The position numbers and the translations under genes are program-made. A stretch of DNA of 64,000 bases from an uncultured Eubacteriales bacterium (GTDB lineage Bacteria > Bacillota > Clostridia > Christensenellales > Borkfalkiaceae). Of this stretch, positions 1-7,436 are shown piece by piece; within the stretch, counting starts at the first letter, position 1, and each line of letters starts with the position of its first letter. Below the pieces are notes generated by a model. It was given only the letters and a program-made list of their open reading frames with translations. It was not told the DNA's origin and searched no databases. The DNA is taken from contig CATZMZ010000001.1 in assembly GCA_958421945.1 (NCBI GenBank), positions 62,001-126,000 of the forward strand, written 5' to 3'.

Positions 1-1
1 T

Positions 2-43
2 ATCCGCAAGTACCAAAAACTTAAAGATATTTCTATGAATTGA
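2..43 (+). CDS. possible C-terminal tail of an upstream gene (partial)
   Basis: One forward frame is open from the left edge to a TGA at 41-43 and reads as a charged tail (IRKYQKLKDISMN). Only 13 codons are visible, so the product cannot be named. It may be a chance open stretch. The hairpin at 111-145 would suit the end of such a gene. Confidence 0.25.
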   Translation: MRKYQKLKDISMN

Positions 44-71
44 ATATTAAAAAACAATTCTTCGGACTGAT

Positions 72-91
72 TATATAATATCGATTATATA
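72..91. repeat. AT-rich perfect palindrome
   Basis: TATATAAT, four bases, ATTATATA: an 8-bp perfect inverted repeat. Such AT palindromes can be protein-binding sites or weak cruciforms; no function can be assigned. Confidence 0.5.
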
Positions 92-110
92 GTATTACGG
101 CAATTAAACG

Positions 111-145
111 GCGCGGGCATTTGCTTTTTCGGCAAATGCCCGCGC
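111..145. terminator. strong GC hairpin between convergent genes
   Basis: A perfect 14-bp stem, GCGCGGGCATTTGC (111-124) against GCAAATGCCCGCGC (132-145), with a 7-base loop. It lies between a gene possibly ending at 43 and the minus-strand gene ending at 239. No T-run follows directly on either strand, so termination is likely but not certain. Confidence 0.5.
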
Positions 146-174
146 TTGATTATCATCGTTTTTCTTTTGCTTTT

Positions 175-210
175 TATATAGTATATAATGTATATATAGT
201 ATATAACGTA
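175..210. repeat. 18-bp AT-rich tandem repeat, two copies
   Basis: TATATAGTATATAATGTA (175-192) is followed directly by the same unit with one change (T to C, 193-210). It is noncoding and lies just past the stop of the minus-strand regulator gene. Role unknown. Confidence 0.6.
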
Positions 211-238
211 TTACGTTTTGCGATAGTGCGTTAAAAAA

Positions 239-844
239 TTATTTCACTCTGTCCAGAAAGTACCAAAAAATCACAAGCCCCTGCAAGGGTATGCCGATAA
301 GATAAAGCTTCCACAGGTTGCTTACCGACGACGGCACGAATATCGCGACGGACAGGTGAACTGCCATCAGCATAGACCACACCAGAAAGGATACGGAAAT
401 TTTATTCAGCAGTTTTTTGCCCCAAACCGCGGTTAAAACCGTCAGCACGATAAACGATACGGGCAGCGCGTAAATAAACGATAACCACGTTTCTTTAAGT
501 TGCGGAACGATTATTTCTATAAAAGAATAACCGCAAATCGCCACGAGCCACACAAGCCCCACCGAGCATAAACTTATCATAAGCCGCTTTTTAGACGCGC
601 GCCTCTTTTCCGTTTTAATAACGAACGTGCCTTCTTTGGGTTCTTCCACGAGCGCGTCCACGGTAGTCCCGAAAAACTCCGCAATATTTTTAAGCGCGTA
701 AATATCCGGCACGGATTCGCCGCGTTCCCATTTCGAAACCGCCTTATCGGTATAATTCAATTTTTCCGCAAGCTCTGCCTGCGTAAGCTTCGCGTCTTTT
801 CTGTATCTTGTAAGATTAACCGCAAAATTCTCTTTCAAATCCAT
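239..844 (-). CDS. XRE-family regulator with membrane-embedded C-terminus
   Basis: 201 residues from ATG 844. Residues about 5-66 form an XRE helix-turn-helix (KLTQAELAEKLNYTDKAVSKWERG is the recognisable core). The rest has four hydrophobic segments, at about 87-107, 117-137, 144-166 and 175-195. HTH proteins with a membrane tail are common in Clostridia and are presumed to sense envelope or small-molecule cues; the ligand is unknown. An upstream in-frame ATG at 862 exists, but a sigma-A-like promoter (853-881) places transcription start near 846. The message is therefore probably leaderless and starts at 844. Divergent from the amino-acid importer, which could be a target, though no operator is recognisable. 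Confidence 0.8.
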   Translation of the reverse strand: MDLKENFAVNLTRYRKDAKLTQAELAEKLNYTDKAVSKWERGESVPDIYALKNIAEFFGTTVDALVEEPKEGTFVIKTEKRRASKKRLMISLCSVGLVWLVAICGYSFIEIIVPQLKETWLSFIYALPVSFIVLTVLTAVWGKKLLNKISVSFLVWSMLMAVHLSVAIFVPSSVSNLWKLYLIGIPLQGLVIFWYFLDRVK

Positions 845-852
845 ACTTTTAT

Positions 853-881
853 ATTTTATCATATAAAAAAATTTAAATCAA
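853..881 (-). promoter_or_regulatory. promoter of the XRE membrane regulator
   Basis: On the minus strand TTGATT (881-876), a 17-base spacer, then TAAAAT (858-853). Expected start is near 846, about two bases before ATG 844, and no Shine-Dalgarno sequence is visible. Confidence 0.5.
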
Positions 882-1020
882 ACGTTTAACTTGCCTTTCT
901 TTTTTCCTGCGTGTCGGGCAGCTTATAGAATAAAAACATATATTATTCACTTTTTTATTCAAAAATATACATATTATTCAAAAATTTATGAAAATATTTT
1001 TAAAAACATGCAAAAAGTAG

Positions 1021-1049
1021 TTGACAAAGGGGAAAATAAGGGCTATAAT
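1021..1049 (+). promoter_or_regulatory. sigma-A promoter of the amino-acid ABC operon
   Basis: TTGACA (1021-1026), 17-base spacer, TATAAT (1044-1049): a full consensus match. The roughly 60-base leader has no visible riboswitch or T-box. Confidence 0.85.
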
Positions 1050-1114
1050 AGCAACTGTAAAAACGAAGAGGACGGCGGACAAAAAAAACAACGCGCCGCC
1101 GAAGGAGAAAAATT

Positions 1115-1951
1115 ATGAAAAAGATTTTAACACTTATTATGACTGCGATACTCGGTATTGCCTGCGTATTCGGTTTAACCGCCTGCGGAGAAAAGAAAGA
1201 CGACGGAAAGGAAGAACAAAAAACGTTTACCGTTTTGACAAATTGTCCGTTTGAACCGTTCGAATACACCGAAAACGGCAAGATTTACGGTATAGATATG
1301 GAAATCGCCGCAGGGTTCGCAAAAGAAAAGAATTACAAACTCGTAATCAAAAATATCGATTTCGACGCTATCGAAAGTCAGGTAAGCGCAGGGTACGGCG
1401 ATATAGGCATGGCGGGTATGAGTATTACCCCGGAGCGTCTCGCGTCGTTTGCATTCTCTGACGAATACTATTCCGCGTCGCAGGTGCTTCTCGTTAAAGC
1501 GGACGATACGAGTTTCGACGCATGTAAAACCAAAGCAGAGGTTGACGAGGTATTAAAAACCAAAGCGAAACTCGGTGCGCAATCGGGAACTACCGGATTT
1601 TCATACATCGTTGAAGATTTAGGACTCGAACAGAGCAAGCAGAAAGGTTATGACGACGGACAGACCGCAGCTATGGACTTAATTAACAACAACGTTGACG
1701 TCGTTATCATTGACGAAGCTCCCGCAAATGCGTTGCAGACTAATATGAAAGGGCTTAAAGTCATAAACGTTAAGCTTACCGATGAAAAATACGCGTTCCT
1801 TATCAAAAAAGGCAACGACGAACTCGTTAAAAGTATTAACGGTTATCTCGCCAAAATTAAAGAAAACGGCGAGTTCGATAAAATCGTAAACAAATATAAC
1901 GGCGGCGAAGGCGAAAAAATCGGTTACAGCTTCGTTGACGAAAACAAGTGA
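1115..1951 (+). CDS. polar amino-acid ABC transporter substrate-binding lipoprotein
   Basis: 278 residues. The signal sequence ends in a lipobox (LTAC, Cys24), so the protein is a lipoprotein on the outer face of the membrane. The mature part is a periplasmic-binding-protein type II fold of the family that binds polar amino acids; FEPFEY, a GIDMEIA-type segment, GDIGMAGMSITPERL and GAQSGTTG are characteristic. It delivers substrate to the permease and ATPase encoded next. AAGGAG at 1102-1107 fixes the ATG. First gene of a three-gene operon. The exact ligand (Gln, His, Arg, cystine) cannot be decided from sequence. Confidence 0.93.
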   Translation: MKKILTLIMTAILGIACVFGLTACGEKKDDGKEEQKTFTVLTNCPFEPFEYTENGKIYGIDMEIAAGFAKEKNYKLVIKNIDFDAIESQVSAGYGDIGMAGMSITPERLASFAFSDEYYSASQVLLVKADDTSFDACKTKAEVDEVLKTKAKLGAQSGTTGFSYIVEDLGLEQSKQKGYDDGQTAAMDLINNNVDVVIIDEAPANALQTNMKGLKVINVKLTDEKYAFLIKKGNDELVKSINGYLAKIKENGEFDKIVNKYNGGEGEKIGYSFVDENK

Positions 1952-1970
1952 TATTGAAGAATAATAAGAT

Positions 1971-2012
1971 TACGAAGATGTCTCCCGCTTTACGGCGAGA
2001 GGTATCTTCGTA
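1971..2012 (+). terminator. intra-operon hairpin after the binding-protein gene
   Basis: TACGAAGAT (1971-1979) pairs with ATCTTCGTA (2004-2012), with further pairing inside. There is no good T-run. A stem here would protect or partly terminate the message, giving more binding protein than membrane components, as is usual for ABC importers. Confidence 0.55.
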
Positions 2013-2026
2013 TTTAAGAGGTTTGT

Positions 2027-2770
2027 ATGAGCATTGAACAATGGGAAGTATTTTTTAAAACACTTTCCACGCCATTTTATAAAGCGTTCGTTTTACGCGG
2101 TTTATTTATTACGTTAAAAATAGCGTTTCTCGGGTTTATTCTGGGCGTATTTTTGGGAACGATTCTCGCTTTGATACAAGTTGCGTACAATAAAAACGTA
2201 ATCGTCAAAATTCTTGATAAAATATGCAAAGCATACGTTGCATTGTTCCGCGGTACGCCGATGGTGGTTCAGTTATTGCTTGCGTATTACGTTTTGCTTC
2301 CGCTTCTTTCCGTAAGCAACGTCAACAGCGAAACCGTCGGAATAATAGTGTTCGGAATGAATTCTGCGGCTTACGTTTCCGAAATAATGCGCGGAGGAAT
2401 CAATTCGGTTGACGGCGGGCAGTTGGAAGCCGGACGAGCGCTGGGGCTTGCTTACACGACGACCATGGTTAAAATAGTTATTCCGCAGGCATTTAAGAAT
2501 ATTTTGCCCACGTTAGGAAACGAATTGATTACCCTTGTAAAGGAAACGTCGGTTTTAAGCTTTATAGTCGTCAGCGACCTTTACACGTCGTTAAAAACGC
2601 TCGGCAAAGAAATTTACAATCTTACGCCTCCCTACATTTTTATGGCGCTAATCTATATCGTAATCGTTTTCATTATAACGCTTATAATCAGGGCGATAGA
2701 AAAGGCGCTTGCAAAAAGCGACAAAAACGGCGGAGCAACGGTAAAAACCAAGGCGGGTAAAAAAGCATGA
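2027..2770 (+). CDS. polar amino-acid ABC transporter permease
   Basis: 247 residues, HisM/GlnP type inner-membrane component. The N-terminal helix region (KAFVLRGLFITLKIAFLGF) and AYVALFRGTPMVVQLLL are hallmarks of the family. An EAA-like loop is seen around GGQLEAGRALGLAYTTTMVKIVIPQA, which contacts the ATPase. About five membrane segments. A single permease gene is present, so it probably acts as a homodimer. The stop overlaps the ATG of the ATPase gene (ATGA), indicating translational coupling. Basic, lysine-rich C-terminus. Confidence 0.93.
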   Translation: MSIEQWEVFFKTLSTPFYKAFVLRGLFITLKIAFLGFILGVFLGTILALIQVAYNKNVIVKILDKICKAYVALFRGTPMVVQLLLAYYVLLPLLSVSNVNSETVGIIVFGMNSAAYVSEIMRGGINSVDGGQLEAGRALGLAYTTTMVKIVIPQAFKNILPTLGNELITLVKETSVLSFIVVSDLYTSLKTLGKEIYNLTPPYIFMALIYIVIVFIITLIIRAIEKALAKSDKNGGATVKTKAGKKA

Positions 2771-3609
2771 ACAACGACGTAATTTTATCTGTTAAAAATC
2801 TGACTAAATCTTTCGGCAACGTACAAGTGTTGAAGGGAATCGATCTTGACGTGCATAAAGGGGAGGTTATAGCGATAATCGGTCCTTCGGGCTGCGGAAA
2901 ATCCACTTTACTCAGATGCCTTAATTGTATGGAAGACCCCTCGTCCGGTACGATTATGTTTGACGACGTGGATATTGCCGACGTTAAGGTGGATATAAAC
3001 GTTCACCGCAGGCATATCGGTATGATTTTTCAGCAATTTAACCTGTTTAACAACAAAACGGTACTGAAAAACATGACGCTTGCGCCCATTTATATAAAGG
3101 TAAACGAGGCGCGCAAAAAGAAACTTACCAACTTTTTTATCCGTATAACTAATCTGTTTAAAAGCAAAGACGCAAAAAAACAACCGTTAAACGTGATTCC
3201 GAAAAAGGCGATTGTTGCCGAAGAAAACGAAAAGGCGATGAATCTTCTGAAAAAAGTCGGGCTTGAAGATAAGGCTGACGTTTATCCGTCCACGCTTTCG
3301 GGCGGGCAGAAACAGCGTATCGCTATCGTGCGCGCGTTAATGATGAATCCCGAAGTTATTCTGTTTGACGAGCCGACGTCCGCACTCGATCCCGAAATGG
3401 TGGGCGAGGTTCTCGAACTTATGAAAAAACTCGCCAACGACGGTATGACGATGGTCGTCGTTACACACGAAATGGGCTTTGCAAAAGAGGTTGCTTCCCG
3501 CGTGCTGTTCGTTGACGAGGGAGTTATAAAAGAGGAAAACACCCCCGCGGAGTTTTTCGCTCACCCCAAAAACGAAAGACTTAAAGAGTTCTTGTCCAAG
3601 GTGCTTTAA
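2767..3609 (+). CDS. polar amino-acid ABC transporter ATP-binding protein
   Basis: 280 residues, GlnQ/HisP type. Walker A GPSGCGKST, Q-loop IFQQFNLF, signature LSGGQKQR, Walker B VILFDEPTSALDPE and the switch histidine in VVVTHEMGFA are all intact. It energises the importer formed with the two preceding genes. Family members are usually about 240 residues; the extra length is a lysine-rich insertion of roughly 35 residues (about residues 115-155) between the Q-loop and the signature motif. Last gene of the operon. Confidence 0.94.
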   Translation: MNNDVILSVKNLTKSFGNVQVLKGIDLDVHKGEVIAIIGPSGCGKSTLLRCLNCMEDPSSGTIMFDDVDIADVKVDINVHRRHIGMIFQQFNLFNNKTVLKNMTLAPIYIKVNEARKKKLTNFFIRITNLFKSKDAKKQPLNVIPKKAIVAEENEKAMNLLKKVGLEDKADVYPSTLSGGQKQRIAIVRALMMNPEVILFDEPTSALDPEMVGEVLELMKKLANDGMTMVVVTHEMGFAKEVASRVLFVDEGVIKEENTPAEFFAHPKNERLKEFLSKVL

Positions 3610-3716
3610 CCGTTCGGGGAAAGTTTACCGATTTTTAACGAGGTTAAATGATAAGGTTTTGTTAAATAAAGTTTTCTTTAACGAAATTTTTAAATAATGT
3701 TTTAATTTCTATAACC

Positions 3717-3745
3717 GACGGCGTTGCTAAAACAGCAACGCCGTC
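3717..3745. terminator. hairpin spanning the stop codon of the MntP-like gene
   Basis: GACGGCGTTGCT (3717-3728) and AGCAACGCCGTC (3734-3745) form a perfect 12-bp stem with a 5-base loop. It lies between the convergent importer operon and mntP-like gene, and the latter's stop codon lies at the loop. Probably a two-way terminator, although no long T-run follows. Confidence 0.55.
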
Positions 3746-4257
3746 AGTTTATAAACGCCCAGAACAATCAGAATCAGCGGCGGAATAAAATCGAACTTAT
3801 CGAATTTTTTAACGAGCGGCGTTTCGGACAGAACGATACCCGCGGCAATCATCAGCGCGTGCATGGCGGCAATGGTTAGCGGTACGTAAAACGCGTTTAT
3901 TCCCATCAGGGCAAGGGAAAGGTTTGCCGCCGCGCCGTCAAGTCCCACGGCAAAACCCGTTACGAGCGACTGCTTTAACACGTTTTTTCCGTCAAGCTTC
4001 GTTTCGCCGTCCCGCTTGAAAAGATTGTACACGCCGACGCCGATTAGAATTATTCCTCCGAGGCTCGCCGCCCTTTCGGTTATGTAATCTTGAAGAAACA
4101 GCGCGAGGTAGTTGGTGAAAAGACACATTATATAAACGGTTAATGCAATCCCCGCGACGAGTGTCAGCTTCTTTTTTCCCAAAAACGAAAGCGAAAACCC
4201 GCACACGAGCGAATCTATGCTCACCGTGAACGCCGTAAGCAATAAAAAATACGTCAT
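3727..4257 (-). CDS. MntP/YtaF-family membrane protein
   Basis: 176 residues and six hydrophobic segments. Two internally related halves carry the paired acidic motifs of the family: TVSIDSLVCGFS near the N-terminus and AVGLDGAAANLS after residue 100. MntP exports Mn2+ in E. coli, while YtaF is the related sporulation-associated membrane protein of Bacillus; sequence alone does not separate these. No manganese riboswitch is recognisable upstream. Monocistronic on the minus strand. Confidence 0.8.
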   Translation of the reverse strand: MTYFLLLTAFTVSIDSLVCGFSLSFLGKKKLTLVAGIALTVYIMCLFTNYLALFLQDYITERAASLGGIILIGVGVYNLFKRDGETKLDGKNVLKQSLVTGFAVGLDGAAANLSLALMGINAFYVPLTIAAMHALMIAAGIVLSETPLVKKFDKFDFIPPLILIVLGVYKLTALLF

Positions 4258-4391
4258 TAGTTAAATCCCGAAAACCTTTTTACTATCAGTATATTTTCCT
4301 CGCGAGGGTATTGTTACGCGGTTCTCGTCGGGTTTTTTGCGAATTTGTAAAAACATTACTCTTATAAATCATAAAAAAACCGACAAAGCGA

Positions 4392-4420
4392 TTGACAAAC
4401 ACCGTCGTTTCGTGTAAAAT
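4392..4420 (+). promoter_or_regulatory. promoter of the 648-residue surface protein gene
   Basis: TTGACA (4392-4397), 17-base spacer, TAAAAT (4415-4420), about 40 bases before the ATG. Confidence 0.75.
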
Positions 4421-4460
4421 ACAATAGATACAGTGTAAAGTAAGGAGTATCAGGCTTATT

Positions 4461-6407
4461 ATGAAAATTGCTAAATCCTTTAAAATATGGTTTTTGCTTA
4501 TCGCTTTTGCGCTTTCGCTCGCTTTGGCGTTTTCTTTCGTCGGGTTTAACGGCGTTTCTGCGGACGGCGTAAGCGTTTCCGAGTATTTCGGCGGCACTGC
4601 GAAAATCGAGGTTAAAGACTCGAAGCTTTCCGTTACCGTTAAAAACGACGACACGCTTACCGTTACCAACAAACTCGCCATCGACGATTTCGAAACGTCT
4701 TTTACCGTCGCGGATTCGGTTAATACCGTTAAGCTCACCTTAAAAGCTCCGTCGTATTTCGGCGCGGGCGTCGCGGCAGACGAGAACGCAAGCGTGAACA
4801 CGCAGGTGGAAAACGTTATTTCGCTCGATTTCGCTAATTCCGAATTCTCGCTTAACGGCGTCAAAAAAGCTTTAAGCGGCAGAACGGTTAAGCTCGGGCT
4901 GAGCGTTTCGAACGACGGCAAGCTTACCGTTTCGATTAACGGCGAAAGCGTAACCGCTTCGGACGATATGCACAGAATAGGCGGAACGGATAAAACCGCC
5001 GCAAGCTTTGCTTTTAAATTCGAAACGTCCGCCGAAAGCGTCGTTTCTTTCGAGTATTTCGACCAGGCAGCAAGCGTCGCTTCGGGCGAGTATAAGCAGA
5101 CTTTTGCCGAAGAAAAGCTTAAATCGGACGGAAAGGCGTTGCCGAGAGTTGCGATTAAAAACGATTTCGACGTTAGTGCGAATACCGTGAAATTGCTTAA
5201 CGGCAAGGTCTATTCGTTCAGCTTTAACTCTTATTCGTTGCTCGGTTGGTCGGGTTCGTTCAAGATTAAAGCCGCGGAAGGCATTTCAGAGGACAAGCTT
5301 TGGATTAAAGCTACCGGCGACGAGGCGCGCTTTATCGCAGACGAATCGGCAGCTACCGAAAACGTAAGCTTTAACGTCGTTTCTTCCGACGATAAGGTCG
5401 TCGAGAGTTACGTCGCTAACGTTTTCAACAAGAATTCCGACACGACAGCTCCCGTTTATACCGCCAGCACGGAGGAGGCGTTGAACGCTTATAAAGCCGC
5501 CGTTAAAAACGCGGTTATGACTACTTATACCCTTAAAAAACCGGACGGCACGTCCGAAACGGTCAGCGGACACGTCAAACTCGGCGATAAAATCACGATT
5601 CCGTCGCTCAAAGGCTTGGTTTCCGACGATTTCAGCGGTTACGGCAATCTTAAACATACGGTTTATTACAGAACGCCCACGTCGTCTACCGGTTCGACAG
5701 ACGGCTGGACGATTACTCTCACCGACGCGGGCAGATATCAGTTCTTCGTGGTGTTCACCGACGAAGCGGGCAACGCTATGAAAAAAGCCGATTTCTACGA
5801 AACGGACGACGATGGCAATTATAAGCCTTACGACGGTCCTCTTGACGATTATCTCTACGGGAAATTCGTGTTTACTTTTGATATAGAAGACGACGCGCCC
5901 ATTTACGTTTACGCAGCGTCATCGCAAAAGGCGGGTTACCTTAACACCCCGTACACGTTCTCCGCGTTCTCGGTAGAAGCGTCCGGCTATAAACCCGTTT
6001 ATAAGCTTATGTACTGCGCTACGAAGGACGGCGAATATAAGGAAATACCTGCAAAGTCCACTCTCCCGTCAGACAAAAAGAACTATTCCGGCGAGGATTT
6101 CACTTACGATGAGGTCAGCGGCTTTGCTTACGACGGCAAGCTTTCTTTCACGCCTATAAAAAAGGGCTATTATAAAGTTGTTTGCACGGTATCGTCCACA
6201 AAGCTGATTCGTTCCGAAACGGCGGAAACGCAGGTCGTGGAGGTGTCCAAAAAGCCGACGGTCGTTAAACCTGCTTCGCACTGGTTGGAAAACAACGTCT
6301 GGTCGGTGGTGTTTTTAAGCATCGGCACGCTGTGCTTAATAGGTATTATCGTGTTGTTGTTTATTAAACCCAAAGAAGAAACGGACGTCGATACCGACGT
6401 TAAATAA
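4461..6407 (+). CDS. large secreted surface protein anchored by a C-terminal membrane helix
   Basis: 648 residues. The N-terminal signal peptide is followed by a likely cleavage at VSA-DG (about residue 35). The ectodomain is rich in beta strand and Thr/Ser/Lys; residues about 60-200 resemble a lectin-like sandwich, and later parts (about 320-450, 470-610) look Ig-like. Near the end is one strong membrane helix (VWSVVFLSIGTLCLIGIIVLLF) followed by a short acidic cytoplasmic tail. No LPxTG signal, so anchoring is by the helix. No catalytic motif is recognised. Single gene with its own promoter and a strong terminator; likely adhesion or envelope role, inferred only. Confidence 0.75.
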   Translation: MKIAKSFKIWFLLIAFALSLALAFSFVGFNGVSADGVSVSEYFGGTAKIEVKDSKLSVTVKNDDTLTVTNKLAIDDFETSFTVADSVNTVKLTLKAPSYFGAGVAADENASVNTQVENVISLDFANSEFSLNGVKKALSGRTVKLGLSVSNDGKLTVSINGESVTASDDMHRIGGTDKTAASFAFKFETSAESVVSFEYFDQAASVASGEYKQTFAEEKLKSDGKALPRVAIKNDFDVSANTVKLLNGKVYSFSFNSYSLLGWSGSFKIKAAEGISEDKLWIKATGDEARFIADESAATENVSFNVVSSDDKVVESYVANVFNKNSDTTAPVYTASTEEALNAYKAAVKNAVMTTYTLKKPDGTSETVSGHVKLGDKITIPSLKGLVSDDFSGYGNLKHTVYYRTPTSSTGSTDGWTITLTDAGRYQFFVVFTDEAGNAMKKADFYETDDDGNYKPYDGPLDDYLYGKFVFTFDIEDDAPIYVYAASSQKAGYLNTPYTFSAFSVEASGYKPVYKLMYCATKDGEYKEIPAKSTLPSDKKNYSGEDFTYDEVSGFAYDGKLSFTPIKKGYYKVVCTVSSTKLIRSETAETQVVEVSKKPTVVKPASHWLENNVWSVVFLSIGTLCLIGIIVLLFIKPKEETDVDTDVK

Positions 6408-6417
6408 AAACGCTACG

Positions 6418-6449
6418 GGACTTCGGCGAATTGCCGAAGTCCTTTTTTT
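6418..6449 (+). terminator. rho-independent terminator after the surface protein gene
   Basis: GGACTTCGGC (6418-6427), 5-base loop, GCCGAAGTCC (6433-6442), then seven T. Textbook intrinsic terminator. Confidence 0.92.
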
Positions 6450-6559
6450 GAAAGCTCTCCGCGCGGTTATGGCGCGGGCAGCCGTGCCGAGCGTGATGTT
6501 TCGGCGGTTTTGCCGATTTTCGCCGCACGGCGGATTTCGGACGGGCAAAAGGAGATAAA

Positions 6560-7381
6560 ATGATAGCCTTCGTTGCGGCTCAAAACGGCAAGCTGGTTAA
6601 GCTTGCGCTCGAATTTGCAGAGGATTTATCTTATTCCGCATTATGCAAGCTGTTGCGCAAAAAGGACGTTAAGGTGAACGGAAAGCGCGTCAATAAAGAC
6701 GTGGTTTTAAGCGCGGGCGATAATGTGGAAATTTTTTACACGCCCGAAAAACAAAAAAAATACTCGCTCGTTTTTTCGGACGAAAACGTAATCGTTATCG
6801 ACAAAAAAAGCGGTTATCCGTCCGAAGCTGTTTTCGACGACGTGAAAGAGGAATTCGGAAGAGCGTTTTTTATTCATCGGCTTGACAGAAACACGGCGGG
6901 GATAATGATTTTTGCAAAAAACCCCGTTGCGGAAGCGGCTTTAATCGGCGGGTTTAAGAACAGAACGTTTGATAAACTGTATATCGCGGAGGTTAAGGGT
7001 GCGCCCGCAAAATCCGCCGATATTTTAACCGCTTATCTGTTTAAGGACGAAAAAACCGCGACGGTTACCGTTACGGATAAAAAGACGCGCGGCTCGGCGC
7101 TTATTAAGACGGGTTACGACGTTTTGGAGAAAAGGGGCGATACGTCGCTGTTAAGGGTGAGGCTTTACACCGGCAAAACTCACCAGATTCGCGCGCACCT
7201 TGCGCATATCGGTTGTCCCGTCGTCGGCGACGGCAAGTACGGCGATAACGATTTCAATAGAGCAAAGGGAGCAAAACGTCAGCGACTGAAAGCCGTTTCC
7301 CTGAAACTGCGCTTTGACGAAAAGTCCCCGCTGTACTACTTAAACGGGAAAACTTTTGCGTTGCCCTACGAATTCGATTAA
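6560..7381 (+). CDS. RluA-family RNA pseudouridine synthase
   Basis: 273 residues. An N-terminal S4-like RNA-binding segment (about 20-62, KLLRKKDVKVNGKRV) precedes the catalytic domain with the RluA signature HRLDRNTAG (catalytic Asp109) and the conserved RLYTGKTHQIRAHLAHIG block. Converts specific uridines of 23S rRNA or tRNA to pseudouridine; the target base is not predictable. Start supported by AAAGGAG at about 6549-6554. It is followed 55 bases later by rqcH, so the two may be cotranscribed. Confidence 0.92.
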   Translation: MIAFVAAQNGKLVKLALEFAEDLSYSALCKLLRKKDVKVNGKRVNKDVVLSAGDNVEIFYTPEKQKKYSLVFSDENVIVIDKKSGYPSEAVFDDVKEEFGRAFFIHRLDRNTAGIMIFAKNPVAEAALIGGFKNRTFDKLYIAEVKGAPAKSADILTAYLFKDEKTATVTVTDKKTRGSALIKTGYDVLEKRGDTSLLRVRLYTGKTHQIRAHLAHIGCPVVGDGKYGDNDFNRAKGAKRQRLKAVSLKLRFDEKSPLYYLNGKTFALPYEFD

Positions 7382-7436
7382 ACGCGATTATATTTCGATA
7401 TTATGTATTTTTTAACATTATTAAAAAGGAGAAACT

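Noticed and set aside
4286..5206. 306-codon open frame on the minus strand
   Set aside because: Opposite the N-terminal half of the 648-residue surface protein; Ser/Thr/Leu-rich shadow with no start signals.
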